64,000 nt of DNA from Pseudomonadales bacterium (GTDB lineage: Bacteria; Pseudomonadota; Gammaproteobacteria; Pseudomonadales; Azotimanducaceae), in NCBI GenBank assembly GCA_012103505.1, contig WLWP01000001.1, forward strand, positions 2,604,001 through 2,668,000. The letters run 5' to 3'. Below, piece after piece: positions 43,071-52,069 of this stretch (position 1 is the stretch's first letter; the number at the start of each line of letters is the position of its first letter). The position numbers and the translations under genes were made by a program. The notes under the pieces were generated by a model, which saw only the letters and a program-made list of their open reading frames with translations, was not told the origin of the DNA and ran no database searches.

Positions 43071-44282
43071 TTAGTCAGGGCTATGTTCATCCAGCCCAAA
43101 ATACAACGCACCCCAATTCTCCGCTGTTCGCTCACCATCCATTAAGTAATGCGTCCTCGCCGTAGAGATGTCACGATAGATCCTTTCCAGGTGTTCACCG
43201 GTCTGCGCAGCACTGGTCCCGCTGCGCCTGAACAATAGCTCAATAGCCGCATAACAAAGTTCTCCAACTTCTTGAACACGCATCGATCCGCGTACCGTGT
43301 CTTGTTGTTGAAAATCCAGAGTGCCTTCTGCCGCCATTCTCGTCACACGCTCTTGCTCGTCGATTATTGCGGCTAAAGCTGCCGTCGCCGTGTCTATCTT
43401 CGCCCGAGCAAGGCCGACACGTCGCTGCACAGCTTGGTCGTGTGCCATCGTCTGGAAAGGAGGAAAGGGATTAACCTTGGTTTGGGCACGTTCGCCGAAT
43501 ACATCCATCGCGCTTTCAGCCAAACCAATGCAGATGCTTGCGATCTCCGCAAAGAATACGCCCATGTGCGGGGTTCTGTAGAAAGGATTTTCATGTACAC
43601 CAAAACCCGGTGCTGAGCCTTGTCCCCACTTTGGTTGGGAAATCACCCGACGGTTTGGCACGAATACGTCTGCTAGCACAGCCTGTTTTGAGCCCGTACC
43701 TCGCAAGCCCAGTGCAAACCAGTTGTCGTGAATCTCGTAGTCATCGCAGTGCACAAAGGCTAAGAGTACATCTGCCGGAGGAGACGACTTGTTTTCTCCT
43801 GGCACAATCGCAGACACAGTCAGCCAATTAGAGTGCTCTGCGCCAGAGCCATAATTCCACCGTCCGGTGACCCGATAGCCCCCTTCAACCGGCGCCGCTG
43901 TACCTTGCGGCGCCAAAATTAATGGCGAGCGGAAATCGCCATCTTCTCCATACATCTCTACCTGCCCTTCCTCTGGACAGGCAGCCATATGAAACACGTG
44001 TGCAGATGTTAGACACAATACCCAACCAGATGATCCACAACCGCGAGAAATGTTGATCATGACATCACAGAACGTACGCAGATCTTGCTCGTAGCCACCG
44101 AACCGTTTTGGCTGTAAGATCCGATAGAAACCCGCGTCCAGGAACGCCTCAACAGTTTCAACCGGTAATGTTCTGAGTTCTTCCGTTGATGCTTCCCGTG
44201 CACGAAGCATAGGGATCATAGCCGCGGCTCTTTCCAGCAATACAGCGCGTGTCACATCGGGTTCGGGTGTGGCAATAGTCAT
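43071..44282 (-). CDS. acyl-CoA dehydrogenase-fold flavin monooxygenase (HsaA/HpaH-like)
   Basis: A 403-residue protein with the acyl-CoA dehydrogenase fold: N-terminal helical domain (PKRFGGYEQDLRTFCDVMINISRGCGSSGWVLCLTSAH is the start of the flavin site, split across residues about 58-95), beta domain with VTGRWNYGSGAEHSNWL (about 138-154) and a C-terminal helical bundle ending RRSGTSAAQTGEHLERIYRDISTARTHYLMD. These match the oxygenase component of two-component flavin monooxygenases such as HsaA (steroid ring A) more than true acyl-CoA dehydrogenases. A flavin reductase partner is not in the neighbourhood. Substrate unknown. Confidence 0.82.
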   Translation of the reverse strand: MTIATPEPDVTRAVLLERAAAMIPMLRAREASTEELRTLPVETVEAFLDAGFYRILQPKRFGGYEQDLRTFCDVMINISRGCGSSGWVLCLTSAHVFHMAACPEEGQVEMYGEDGDFRSPLILAPQGTAAPVEGGYRVTGRWNYGSGAEHSNWLTVSAIVPGENKSSPPADVLLAFVHCDDYEIHDNWFALGLRGTGSKQAVLADVFVPNRRVISQPKWGQGSAPGFGVHENPFYRTPHMGVFFAEIASICIGLAESAMDVFGERAQTKVNPFPPFQTMAHDQAVQRRVGLARAKIDTATAALAAIIDEQERVTRMAAEGTLDFQQQDTVRGSMRVQEVGELCYAAIELLFRRSGTSAAQTGEHLERIYRDISTARTHYLMDGERTAENWGALYFGLDEHSPD

Positions 44283-44342
44283 TGCTTAGTCCTCGTCTAA
44301 CTCGCTTTATCCGCGTCTTAACTGGCTGAACAAAAAGGACCG

Positions 44343-45755
44343 CTACTGCCCCCCACCCACACTGGCGCCCGCTGCGCGTCGTTTTTCCCAGGCCCTTTCG
44401 ATCAGATCCATCTTGCCAATGCGCAGCTCAGCCTTACTCCCCGTAGCGACACCCAACTCCATATACGCTTCGGTATCTGCGCTATATTCAGGCCATTGAG
44501 GGAGTCCAGGACCGTTAGGGTTTCCGGTTTTCGCGAACTGGGTCCAGATACTCGCCATCAACTCGGACAATTCTCCGTCCGCCTCAACTGGCTTGGCCCC
44601 AAACAGTTCTAAATCACCAAATACATAGCCAATTTCACCCGCATGAAACGCACCGTACTTTTCGCTGTTCTCTACGGGCGGCGCCCAAGTGAACCAATAC
44701 AGATAAGCATCACTCTCAACGTTCTCCATGCTCCGCGCCCACGTCCGCATCGGGTGGGCGAACAAGACATCGCTAAACATGTCAGCCCACACAGCTTCTG
44801 CCTCGGCATCGCCCGCAAACGAATAGTGTTGATCTACTTGATCAGCAACCTCAGGCAATGTCGCCGCTGCATATGCGCGAAATCCATCCGCCCCCTCGCC
44901 AAACAGTGGTGTAAAGAACTCCAAGAATGTCGTTCCTTCATCGGCGTTGGAGCCGATCATTACAGGCACATCGGCTTGTTGTCCGGCCGCAAAAATGGAT
45001 GAGACCTCATCGGGTATCACCTCTCCGTCAACTATAGCGAGGCTGTCATAATTGGAGAAACTTGGATTCTTCGTAAACACTTCAAGAACCTGTTCCTGGG
45101 AACGTTCACGTTGTCCAGCCAGACTCGCATCACCCTCTGCGCCAGCCAATGCCTGTCCAAACTCAAGACCAAGTGCTTCAGCAGAGCCGCTGTAGGTCGT
45201 TTCTCTATCGCGATACCACATCGGCTGAAATGCACCACCACTCTGACCAATCACTCGATGAAACAAACCCTTAGCTAACGGACTGGCCTGAAGCAACGAC
45301 ATGCTCAGCGAACCGGCTGATTCGCCAAATATAGTCACGTTGTTCGGATCACCTCCAAATTTAGCAATGTTCTTCTGGACCCACTCGAGAGCAAAGATCT
45401 GATCTCGGAGACCCTGATTACCAGAAACACCGCTCGTATTCTCCTGACTCAGTTCTGGATGTGCATGGAAGCCAAATCGACCGAGTCGATAGTTTATCGT
45501 CACCAGCACCACACCCTTAGCCGTTAGCAACTCCCCTGTGTACTCGCTCCCCGAGCCCGTCACCAAGGCACCACCGTGTACCCAAACCATAACAGGCAGG
45601 TTCTGAGACGCGGTGTCCGCTCGACTCCACACGTTTAGCGTCAAGCAATCCTCGTCCATCTCAAATCCAGACCGACCATAAAACGATCCACCCTGTCCTT
45701 GGGGTTGCATGCAGGCGGGTCCTGGCGAAGCCGCTTCTCGGACACTCCTTGCCAA
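44343..45755 (-). CDS. carboxylesterase, type B, 3' part of a frameshifted gene
   Basis: Most of a type-B carboxylesterase (PF00135). DEDCLTLNVWSR, VMVWVHGGALVTGSG (oxyanion hole), FGESAGSLS (about 158-166; catalytic Ser), and acid and His regions further on. The beginning (REAASPGPACMQPQ) continues the sequence of the preceding 5' fragment (WQGV), but in another frame. GAGTGTCC at about 45747-45754 is where the frames meet; one added G in CAAGG, or removal of a GT unit, restores a protein of about 550 residues. It is a lipoprotein by its 5' part, so it would act in the periplasm or outer membrane. Confidence 0.8.
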   Translation of the reverse strand: MARSVREAASPGPACMQPQGQGGSFYGRSGFEMDEDCLTLNVWSRADTASQNLPVMVWVHGGALVTGSGSEYTGELLTAKGVVLVTINYRLGRFGFHAHPELSQENTSGVSGNQGLRDQIFALEWVQKNIAKFGGDPNNVTIFGESAGSLSMSLLQASPLAKGLFHRVIGQSGGAFQPMWYRDRETTYSGSAEALGLEFGQALAGAEGDASLAGQRERSQEQVLEVFTKNPSFSNYDSLAIVDGEVIPDEVSSIFAAGQQADVPVMIGSNADEGTTFLEFFTPLFGEGADGFRAYAAATLPEVADQVDQHYSFAGDAEAEAVWADMFSDVLFAHPMRTWARSMENVESDAYLYWFTWAPPVENSEKYGAFHAGEIGYVFGDLELFGAKPVEADGELSELMASIWTQFAKTGNPNGPGLPQWPEYSADTEAYMELGVATGSKAELRIGKMDLIERAWEKRRAAGASVGGGQ

Positions 45756-46006
45756 GGAATCGTCGCCGCCGGCGGCGCCCAGCGCAGATCGCCGATCGGT
45801 GGCGCCGCGTAGGGAATGCCGTGAAATTGATGCAGACCATCACCATCTGTGTATCCTCGGATGGTCCCGCCCGTCACTGCAATTTCATCACTCACGACGA
45901 TCTGCTCTTGCTGCGGCTCAATCTCAGCCTCGTTCTGACTTTCCTGGCAACCAAAGCCAAGCAAACCTACCAGCACGATAGCTGCACTCTTAGTGTAAGA
46001 ATTCAT
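45641..46006 (-). CDS. carboxylesterase, type B, 5' part (frameshifted)
   Basis: The N-terminal piece of the carboxylesterase: lipobox GFGC (acylated Cys20), then GGTIRGYTDGDGLHQFHGIPYAAPPIGDLRW, the classic opening of the family, and APPAATIPWQGV. After about base 45752 the frame is no longer homologous (SEKRLRQDPP) and the protein continues in the frame of the 44343-45755 piece. The true coding part is therefore about 45752-46006. Confidence 0.75.
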   Translation of the reverse strand: MNSYTKSAAIVLVGLLGFGCQESQNEAEIEPQQEQIVVSDEIAVTGGTIRGYTDGDGLHQFHGIPYAAPPIGDLRWAPPAATIPWQGVSEKRLRQDPPACNPKDRVDRFMVGLDLRWTRIA

Positions 46007-46175
46007 TCCCCTCTCCCTCTAACCCACGTTTCTGATTTGCTAAGCATTGAGATGGATTCTAGCTGGGCCCAACCCAAACCACGACCTTCCGACGCACCGG
46101 CTCAATCCCGAGGCGCAGTTGCCTTTGTGTGACCGCCGAGCGCCGACGTTACCTGTTCTACAGAGCCGAGCTTGC

Positions 46176-47075
46176 TCAGGCTCCTTTGCGCGTCTGCCAA
46201 TCAAGATACAACGGGGTCGGCGGTGTCGAGTGATGTCCATGTAGGTAATAACTGCGATCACCCGCGGGCACAAAGTGAATCGAGGTTTCTAGGCGCGGGT
46301 TGTGCCAAAAATCCTCGGAACCAATCTCTGCTTCGAAACCCTTAAACCCAGTCTCATCCGCTTCTGCATAATCTGGATCAATGACAACGAGCGCGAGCAT
46401 TATCCGCCGCTCGTCTGAATTGTTCGGCATACCGCCATGCCAGAGCCGTAAGTCCCTCACAACCAAATCACCAGGACCAATCCCGATTGTTTGTTCAGGT
46501 TCGCGTGCATGTGCTTGTTTCGAGAGCATTGCCTGTGTGAACTTTCGTGTTCCGCCTGCCTCCGCTACGGAGGTGCGATGGCTCTCTGGATAGATCAGGG
46601 TGGCGCCATTCTCAATAGTGAATTCAGTCAAAGGGTAGTTGAGCACCACCGCTGGACAACGATTAGTTATCGCTCCATCAGGCACGTCTCGGTGCACATT
46701 TTGCGCATCTGCTTGCCCGGGCCAACTGGTGTTCGCGCCATATGTTGTCAGCGTTGCGCGCGGACCCAACATACCCCTACAAATGTCGATGGCTGCTTCG
46801 TTGTATACCACTTCTTCATACAAGTGAGGATGGAACGGCGGTGGTCGCAGACTGTTCCAAGCATTTACTTTGCGACTTGGCGTTCGGACATCTAAGTCAG
46901 CCTGCATTTTGTCGTTTAGAGCACTGATAGTTTCTAACGTCACGGCGCCCTTAATACACACAACACCCTCGTCTCGCATCGCCGATAGCGCCGCGGTCAA
47001 CTGGGATTCAGAAAGTCGTGCGCTTCCGTCCAGACCATCGCCGGTGGCATGCTTGTCGATCAGAATTTCTTGCAT
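46176..47075 (-). CDS. phytanoyl-CoA dioxygenase family protein
   Basis: A 299-residue Fe(II)/2-oxoglutarate oxygenase of the PhyH family. HRD (about 127-129, in AQNVHRDVPDG) is the HxD pair, the distal His is in LRLWHGGMPN (about 212-221) and ERRIMLALVVID has the Arg that holds 2-oxoglutarate. A strong AGGAGG site precedes the ATG. It is shorter and different in detail from the PhyH protein at 13-14 kb, so the two probably hydroxylate different substrates. Confidence 0.86.
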   Translation of the reverse strand: MQEILIDKHATGDGLDGSARLSESQLTAALSAMRDEGVVCIKGAVTLETISALNDKMQADLDVRTPSRKVNAWNSLRPPPFHPHLYEEVVYNEAAIDICRGMLGPRATLTTYGANTSWPGQADAQNVHRDVPDGAITNRCPAVVLNYPLTEFTIENGATLIYPESHRTSVAEAGGTRKFTQAMLSKQAHAREPEQTIGIGPGDLVVRDLRLWHGGMPNNSDERRIMLALVVIDPDYAEADETGFKGFEAEIGSEDFWHNPRLETSIHFVPAGDRSYYLHGHHSTPPTPLYLDWQTRKGA

Positions 47076-47248
47076 TTCTTCTACCTCCTGCGCCTCGAAC
47101 TTAAAACATTATGGCGTTTACCGATAGTCTCCCTGTATGGGAAGGATCGCCCAGTCAGACGCCACTATCAGCAAGGACAACAAGAGTGCTGGCTGTTGCT
47201 GTGCCGCATCTCTAAGATGCACCCCTTAACGAAGCAGCGACTGCCTTA

Positions 47249-47722
47249 ATGACGAAAATTGGCCTCTTTGTCGATGTACAGAACATCTACTACACCACGC
47301 GGCACGCGTACAATCGCCAGTTTAATTATCGCGAATTCTGGCGCATTTTAAGTGCCGCTGGTGAGCTGTCTCCTGCTTATGCATACGCTACCGACCGCGG
47401 TGACAAAAGCCAGCAGGCCTTCCAGTCCGCTCTGCGCCATATCGGCTTTACCGTCAAGCTCAAGCCTGTCATCCACCGCGCGGACGGCTCCGCCAAAGCC
47501 GATTGGGATGTGGGCATTACAATCGACGTCTTAAAGACAGCGCCACAACTCGACCGAGTGATCCTACTTTCGGGTGATGGTGACTTTGACATTCTCATTC
47601 AAACCATCCAAGAAGACCATGACATCCCGGTTGATGTCTATGGGGTACCGACGCTGACGGCTGACTCCATCAAGCGTGTCGCGACCAACTACCGACCCAT
47701 CGAAGAACCTTTACTTATATAG
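47249..47722 (+). CDS. NYN domain protein (LabA/DUF88-like)
   Basis: A 157-residue PIN-like nuclease-fold protein. GLFVDVQNIYYTTR (residues 5-18), KADWDVGITIDVL (about 79-91) and LLSGDGDFDILI (about 101-112) place the conserved acidic residues that bind metal in NYN domains. These are putative RNases. It ends 2 bp before the Uup gene, so the two are co-transcribed; this links a possible RNA nuclease to a ribosome-associated ATPase. Confidence 0.88.
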   Translation: MTKIGLFVDVQNIYYTTRHAYNRQFNYREFWRILSAAGELSPAYAYATDRGDKSQQAFQSALRHIGFTVKLKPVIHRADGSAKADWDVGITIDVLKTAPQLDRVILLSGDGDFDILIQTIQEDHDIPVDVYGVPTLTADSIKRVATNYRPIEEPLLI

Positions 47723-47724
47723 CC

Positions 47725-49626
47725 ATGCCACTTCTCGAACTTCGCAGCGCAAGCTTGGCTTTCGGTCACATTCCATTGTTGGATGAGGTCGCTCTCTTGA
47801 TTGAGCAAAAGGAACGACTGTGCCTTATCGGCCGTAACGGCACAGGTAAATCATCCCTCTTAAGTGTGATTAGCAAAGAACAAACACTTGATGCAGGAAC
47901 GTTATGGATAGAGGACGGTATCCAGATAGCGAAACTAGACCAAGAAGTTCCCAGCAACACCAATGAATCTATCTACGATACTGTTGTGCGCGGTCTCGGG
48001 GATGTGAGCGGTCTGCTCGCACGCTTCCACCACGTCAGTGCAGAAGTTGCCAACGGCAGTGTTGAGGCACTTGAGCAACTCAGTGAGCTGCAAGCTGAAA
48101 TCGAAAAAGTTGATGCCTGGGACGCGTCACAGAAAGTAGAGACAATACTGACCCGACTAAAGCTTGACGCAGACGCCATTATGTCTGAATGCAGTGGCGG
48201 CATTCGACGTCGCGCTATGCTGGCTCAAGCGCTGGTGAGCGAACCTGATCTACTCTTGCTCGATGAACCCACAAATCACTTGGATATCGAATCAATACAG
48301 GCACTTGAGGCCGCAATCCTAGGATTTGCGGGTGCGGTATTATTCATCACGCACGACCGAACGTTGATCGACGATCTTGCAACCCGGATCATCGAGCTCG
48401 ACCGTGGCACATTAACCTCCTACCCCGGATCTTATGCGCAGTATCAAAGGGCGAAACGCGCAGAGTTAGAAAGCGAACAACAAAATAATCGTAAGTTTGA
48501 TCAAGCCCTTGCCGAAGAAGAAGTATGGATTCGGCAAGGCATCAAAGCACGCAGGACTCGAAATGAGGGTCGGGTTCGTCGATTGGAAGCGATGCGGCTA
48601 GAGCGGAAGGCACGCCTCGAACAACAAGGCAAGGTAAAGCTCTCGTTAGAACAAGGACGCGACTCCGGCAAAATTGTCCTTGAAGCAGAGAAGGCGAACT
48701 TTTCCTACGAAGACGAGCTGGTCATTCGCGATTTTTCAACCACGATCTTACGTGGAGACCGTGTAGGCATCATTGGACCTAACGGCAGCGGTAAGAGCAC
48801 TCTTCTCAAAGTCTTGCTCGGCGATCTAGCACCAACATCCGGCCAGATAATGCTCGGCACCCAACTCAATGTCGCGTATTTCGACCAGGAACGTATCCAA
48901 CTAGATCCGGAGCGATCTGTGCGTGACAATCTTGCGGATCGATCAGATCACGTGCAAATTGGAGACAAGTCTCAGCACGTGATCAGCTATCTACGTGACT
49001 TCCTGTTCGCACCAGAACGTGTGAACTCCCCAGTCAAAACACTTTCCGGCGGGGAGCGAAATCGACTACTCCTAGCCAAGATCTTTTCAAAGACAGCGAA
49101 TTTGTTGGTCCTCGATGAACCCACCAACGATCTCGACGTTGAAACCCTAGAACTTCTCGAAGAGCTCCTGACCTCATTTTCCGGCACCCTACTACTTGTA
49201 AGCCACGATAGGACATTTTTAGATCGGACCGTCACGAGCACACTTGTGTTAGAGGGCGATGGGAAAGTTGGCGAGTATGTGGGCGGGTACACTGACTGGC
49301 AACGCCAGACCGGTGAACGCAAACCTACGACACTATCAGCAAGCAAAAATCCACAACGCACCACCCCATCGCCAAACGAGAAGCAGGAAGCCAAAAAGCT
49401 GAGCTACAGAGATTCTCGTGAGCTAGCAGATCTACCCAAGCGCATCGAATCCCTCGAAGCCAAACAATCTGAACTAAACGAGATGGTCGCTGACCCAGAT
49501 TTTTATCAGCGAAGCCAAGATCAAGTGGCCGCCACCCTTAAGGAGCTTACCGAACTTGGCGAACAACTTGAGCAGGCCTATGATAGGTGGGCTGCGCTCG
49601 ATGATTTATCGTCTCAAACAACCTGA
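47725..49626 (+). CDS. uup: ABC-F family ATPase Uup
   Basis: A 633-residue protein with two ATP-binding cassettes and no membrane domain. Cassette 1: GRNGTGKSS (about 37), SGGIRRRAMLAQALVSEPDLLLLDEPTNHLD (split: signature about 157, Walker B about 175). Cassette 2: GPNGSGKST (about 352), SGGERNRLLLAKIFSK (about 440) and LVLDEPTNDLD. The C-terminal 70 residues form the coiled coil (PKRIESLEAKQSELNEMV) of Uup, which is absent from EttA/YbiT. Uup acts at ribosomes and affects transposon excision and branched DNA. Confidence 0.92.
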   Translation: MPLLELRSASLAFGHIPLLDEVALLIEQKERLCLIGRNGTGKSSLLSVISKEQTLDAGTLWIEDGIQIAKLDQEVPSNTNESIYDTVVRGLGDVSGLLARFHHVSAEVANGSVEALEQLSELQAEIEKVDAWDASQKVETILTRLKLDADAIMSECSGGIRRRAMLAQALVSEPDLLLLDEPTNHLDIESIQALEAAILGFAGAVLFITHDRTLIDDLATRIIELDRGTLTSYPGSYAQYQRAKRAELESEQQNNRKFDQALAEEEVWIRQGIKARRTRNEGRVRRLEAMRLERKARLEQQGKVKLSLEQGRDSGKIVLEAEKANFSYEDELVIRDFSTTILRGDRVGIIGPNGSGKSTLLKVLLGDLAPTSGQIMLGTQLNVAYFDQERIQLDPERSVRDNLADRSDHVQIGDKSQHVISYLRDFLFAPERVNSPVKTLSGGERNRLLLAKIFSKTANLLVLDEPTNDLDVETLELLEELLTSFSGTLLLVSHDRTFLDRTVTSTLVLEGDGKVGEYVGGYTDWQRQTGERKPTTLSASKNPQRTTPSPNEKQEAKKLSYRDSRELADLPKRIESLEAKQSELNEMVADPDFYQRSQDQVAATLKELTELGEQLEQAYDRWAALDDLSSQTT

Positions 49627-49637
49627 CACAACCGAGA

Positions 49638-50051
49638 ATGAAAGAACGTAAAACGCAGGAAACCAAGGCAAGCGTTAGCCAATTTGTAAAGTCGATTTCA
49701 GACAAACAAAAGCGGGAAGATTGTGCGGCTATTACCAAGCTCATGCGGAGTGCTACCAAGCAAACGCCCAAAATGTGGGGAGACGCCATAATCGGGTTTG
49801 GCAGGCACAACTATCGCTATGCAAACGGTAAACCCGCGGACATCTGTCGTGTCGGCTTCGCACCACGTTCCAGATCCTTTGCCTTCTATCTGTCAGACTT
49901 TCCAGATCGAGCGAAACTGTTAGGAAAGATGGGCAAACATCATTTCAGCGGAGGATGCCTGCATATAACGAAGCTTGCGGATGTCGATCCCGAGATACTC
50001 ACGACGATCATCGAGAGTGCATACGAGGCTACCCCCGAAACCGCACCATGA
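49638..50051 (+). CDS. DUF1801 domain protein
   Basis: A 137-residue soluble protein: ASVSQFVKSISDKQKREDCAAITKLM at the N-terminus, then MWGDAIIGFGRHNYRYANGKPADI and GFAPRSRSFAFYLSDF, the conserved core of DUF1801 (YdhG-like). The function is not known. It lies 11 bp after uup on the same strand. Confidence 0.85.
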   Translation: MKERKTQETKASVSQFVKSISDKQKREDCAAITKLMRSATKQTPKMWGDAIIGFGRHNYRYANGKPADICRVGFAPRSRSFAFYLSDFPDRAKLLGKMGKHHFSGGCLHITKLADVDPEILTTIIESAYEATPETAP

Positions 50052-50079
50052 ACGATAACCGACGGAACTAAGTTCGATC

Positions 50080-50517
50080 ATGTCTAAAGTCAATATCTCT
50101 TCTGACGAGCTCACCCCGACAACCACTTTCGATCCAGACACGCTGGCCAACCCAATCAACCCAGACTGGTTCCGCGGAGTACATGAAGCACGCCTCGCAA
50201 AAGAAGTGGGTATCGATCAATTTGGGGTGAACAAAGTCACTTTAGATCCGGGGTCATACTCCGCACTAAGACATTGGCACGAAGGCGAGGACGAATTCAT
50301 ATTGATCCTGAACGGTGAGTTGACGCTGATAGAGGACACTGGTGAGCATGTACTGCATCAGGGCAGCACGGTTGGTTTCCCAGCAGGCGTGCCAAACGCA
50401 CACCACTTGGCCAATCGGTCCGCATACCCGGCAACCTATCTGGCCGTTGGTACCCGACTACCTGCGAAAGACGTTATCCATTACCCAGACAACAATCTAA
50501 AGCCAGTTACACGATAG
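50080..50517 (+). CDS. cupin domain protein
   Basis: A 145-residue single-domain cupin. Motif 1 is in RHWHEGEDEFILILNGELTL (about 65-84; His, His, Glu metal ligands) and motif 2 in GFPAGVPNAHHLANRS (about 108-123). Members include small dioxygenases, isomerases and metal-binding regulators; the role cannot be read. Same strand as DUF1801, 28 bp apart. Confidence 0.88.
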   Translation: MSKVNISSDELTPTTTFDPDTLANPINPDWFRGVHEARLAKEVGIDQFGVNKVTLDPGSYSALRHWHEGEDEFILILNGELTLIEDTGEHVLHQGSTVGFPAGVPNAHHLANRSAYPATYLAVGTRLPAKDVIHYPDNNLKPVTR

Positions 50518-50536
50518 TCTCACTGCAGGTCACAAT

Positions 50537-50791
50537 ATGCGGCACGCGACACCTCAAATGCTCAAACCTCTCAAACCCTTCTTCGAAAAGCTAGGCACTC
50601 TGGAGTCACTAAAAGAGAAGAAAACCGGCGTGTACTATTTCAAGTCAAAGGCATTTCTCCACTTTCACGAAGATGATGGCCGGATATTCGCCGATGTAAA
50701 ACTCAACCCTCCTGCATTCGATCGCGTACCTGCAACGACTGAAACCGAGCAAGCGGACCTATTCGAGTCTATACGTGCGTTTCTCGAGTGA
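50537..50791 (+). CDS. conserved hypothetical protein
   Basis: An 84-residue soluble protein (KPFFEKLGTLESLKEKKTGVYYFKSKAFLHFHEDDGRIFADVKL, read across residues 13-57). The alternating hydrophobic pattern after residue 28 suggests a small beta-alpha fold. I do not recognise a family with certainty. It lies 19 bp after the cupin gene, so it is probably in that operon. Confidence 0.65.
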   Translation: MRHATPQMLKPLKPFFEKLGTLESLKEKKTGVYYFKSKAFLHFHEDDGRIFADVKLNPPAFDRVPATTETEQADLFESIRAFLE

Positions 50792-50807
50792 ACTTGTAAC
50801 GCTCACA

Positions 50808-51293
50808 CTAGGCATCGCTACACCTTGCCGCGGGCTCAGCCGACCAAGGTTTAATTGGCACAGTGGAAACAGAGTTTTTCGGCGAACCTTCAACGACTTT
50901 GTCGCTGTAGACCAAGTAGACAAGCGTGTTTCGCTTTTCATCGCAAAATCGAACTACTTGTAACTTCTTAAAGATGAGCGAGCGACGCTCACTGAAGACC
51001 TGTTCGCCAGACTCTAGCTCCCCATTGAAGCTAATTGGTCCGACCTGACGGCATGCAATCGATGCATCTGATGTGTCCTCTGCAAGCCCAACAGCACCTT
51101 TGAGACCTCCAGTTACCGCGCGACTAACATGACAGGAAACACCCGTCACCTTCTCATCATCAAATGCTTCTATCTTGATCTTATGATCAGGACCAAGCAA
51201 TTTGAACTTTGTGTCTACACTACCAATCTCTTCGGCATTAGAGATCCCAGTCCAACCAAACAAGACTACGAGAACAGCTAGTCGCAGTACCAT
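50808..51293 (-). CDS. creA: CreA family protein
   Basis: About 161 residues from ATG 51293, which has AAGGAG 6 nt upstream; the longer frame to 51314 overlaps the nitroreductase stop. Signal peptide (ends SNA), then [39 protein letters not shown], with [27 protein letters not shown] and [22 protein letters not shown]: all match the CreA family of periplasmic proteins of unknown biochemical function. Located 14 bp after the nitroreductase. Confidence 0.9.
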   Translation of the reverse strand: MVLRLAVLVVLFGWTGISNAEEIGSVDTKFKLLGPDHKIKIEAFDDEKVTGVSCHVSRAVTGGLKGAVGLAEDTSDASIACRQVGPISFNGELESGEQVFSERRSLIFKKLQVVRFCDEKRNTLVYLVYSDKVVEGSPKNSVSTVPIKPWSAEPAARCSDA

Positions 51294-51307
51294 AATCATC
51301 TCCTTAA

Positions 51308-51985
51308 TCACCATTCATTCACATGCATGATGCCAGCGACAGGTGGTCTGTAAGCCGGTTTGAAGTCTGTACCCTTGGTGTATGCCAATGGTATCAGTGC
51401 AACCTGCATGTATTGGTCGTAGGGTATTCCAAGAAGTTCTGCGACGGCTTGCTCGTGCTGTAGGTGCAGAGTCGTCCAGGCGCTGCCTATCCCTCTTGCA
51501 CGAGCTGCCAACATAAAGTTCCACGCCGCAGGAATGATGGAACCAAACATCGAAGCCTGACCTAGTAGATCTCCTGCACCTGGCGCATCAGTGCGTCCAG
51601 CAACACAAGGAATCATCAACACCGGCGCACGCGCCATATTGTCTGCGAGATATTGTGCCGAGCTTGTTGAGCGTTCCTGACTAGATTCAAGCGCGGTATC
51701 ACCTGTCCCTCTATTGAGATTGTGAATGGCGAATGGCATCTCTTTGTAGCCGCTCCAAACCTGAGCGTAGTACTCGCCGATTTTTGCTTTCTTATCTTGG
51801 TCTGTAACAAAGACAAACTGCCATCCTTGAGCATTCGATCCGGTAGGTGCCTGTACCGCGAGTTCCAAGCACTCTTGTAGAACGCTGGTTTCCAGAGGGC
51901 GATCAAAATCTAATCGTTTGCGAACAGCTCGTGTCGTGCTCAGAAGTTCGTCAGCACTCAAGCCGAGTTGTGGGTGAAGCGCCAT
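51308..51985 (-). CDS. nitroreductase family protein
   Basis: A 225-residue FMN-dependent oxidoreductase. [15 protein letters not shown] (about 17-31; conserved Arg pair for FMN phosphate), [16 protein letters not shown] (about 45-60), [14 protein letters not shown] (about 157-170) and LIPLAYTKG near the C-terminus. Members reduce nitro groups, quinones or enones with NAD(P)H. Upstream of creA in the same direction. Native substrate unknown. Confidence 0.88.
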   Translation of the reverse strand: MALHPQLGLSADELLSTTRAVRKRLDFDRPLETSVLQECLELAVQAPTGSNAQGWQFVFVTDQDKKAKIGEYYAQVWSGYKEMPFAIHNLNRGTGDTALESSQERSTSSAQYLADNMARAPVLMIPCVAGRTDAPGAGDLLGQASMFGSIIPAAWNFMLAARARGIGSAWTTLHLQHEQAVAELLGIPYDQYMQVALIPLAYTKGTDFKPAYRPPVAGIMHVNEW

Positions 51986-52069
51986 AGCGGCTCCTCCTGT
52001 CGTGGTTACTTAGTGTTAGTCGAACGGGAGCATACACCTACCGTACGCCCCAGTTCGTAGTTCGGAGCC

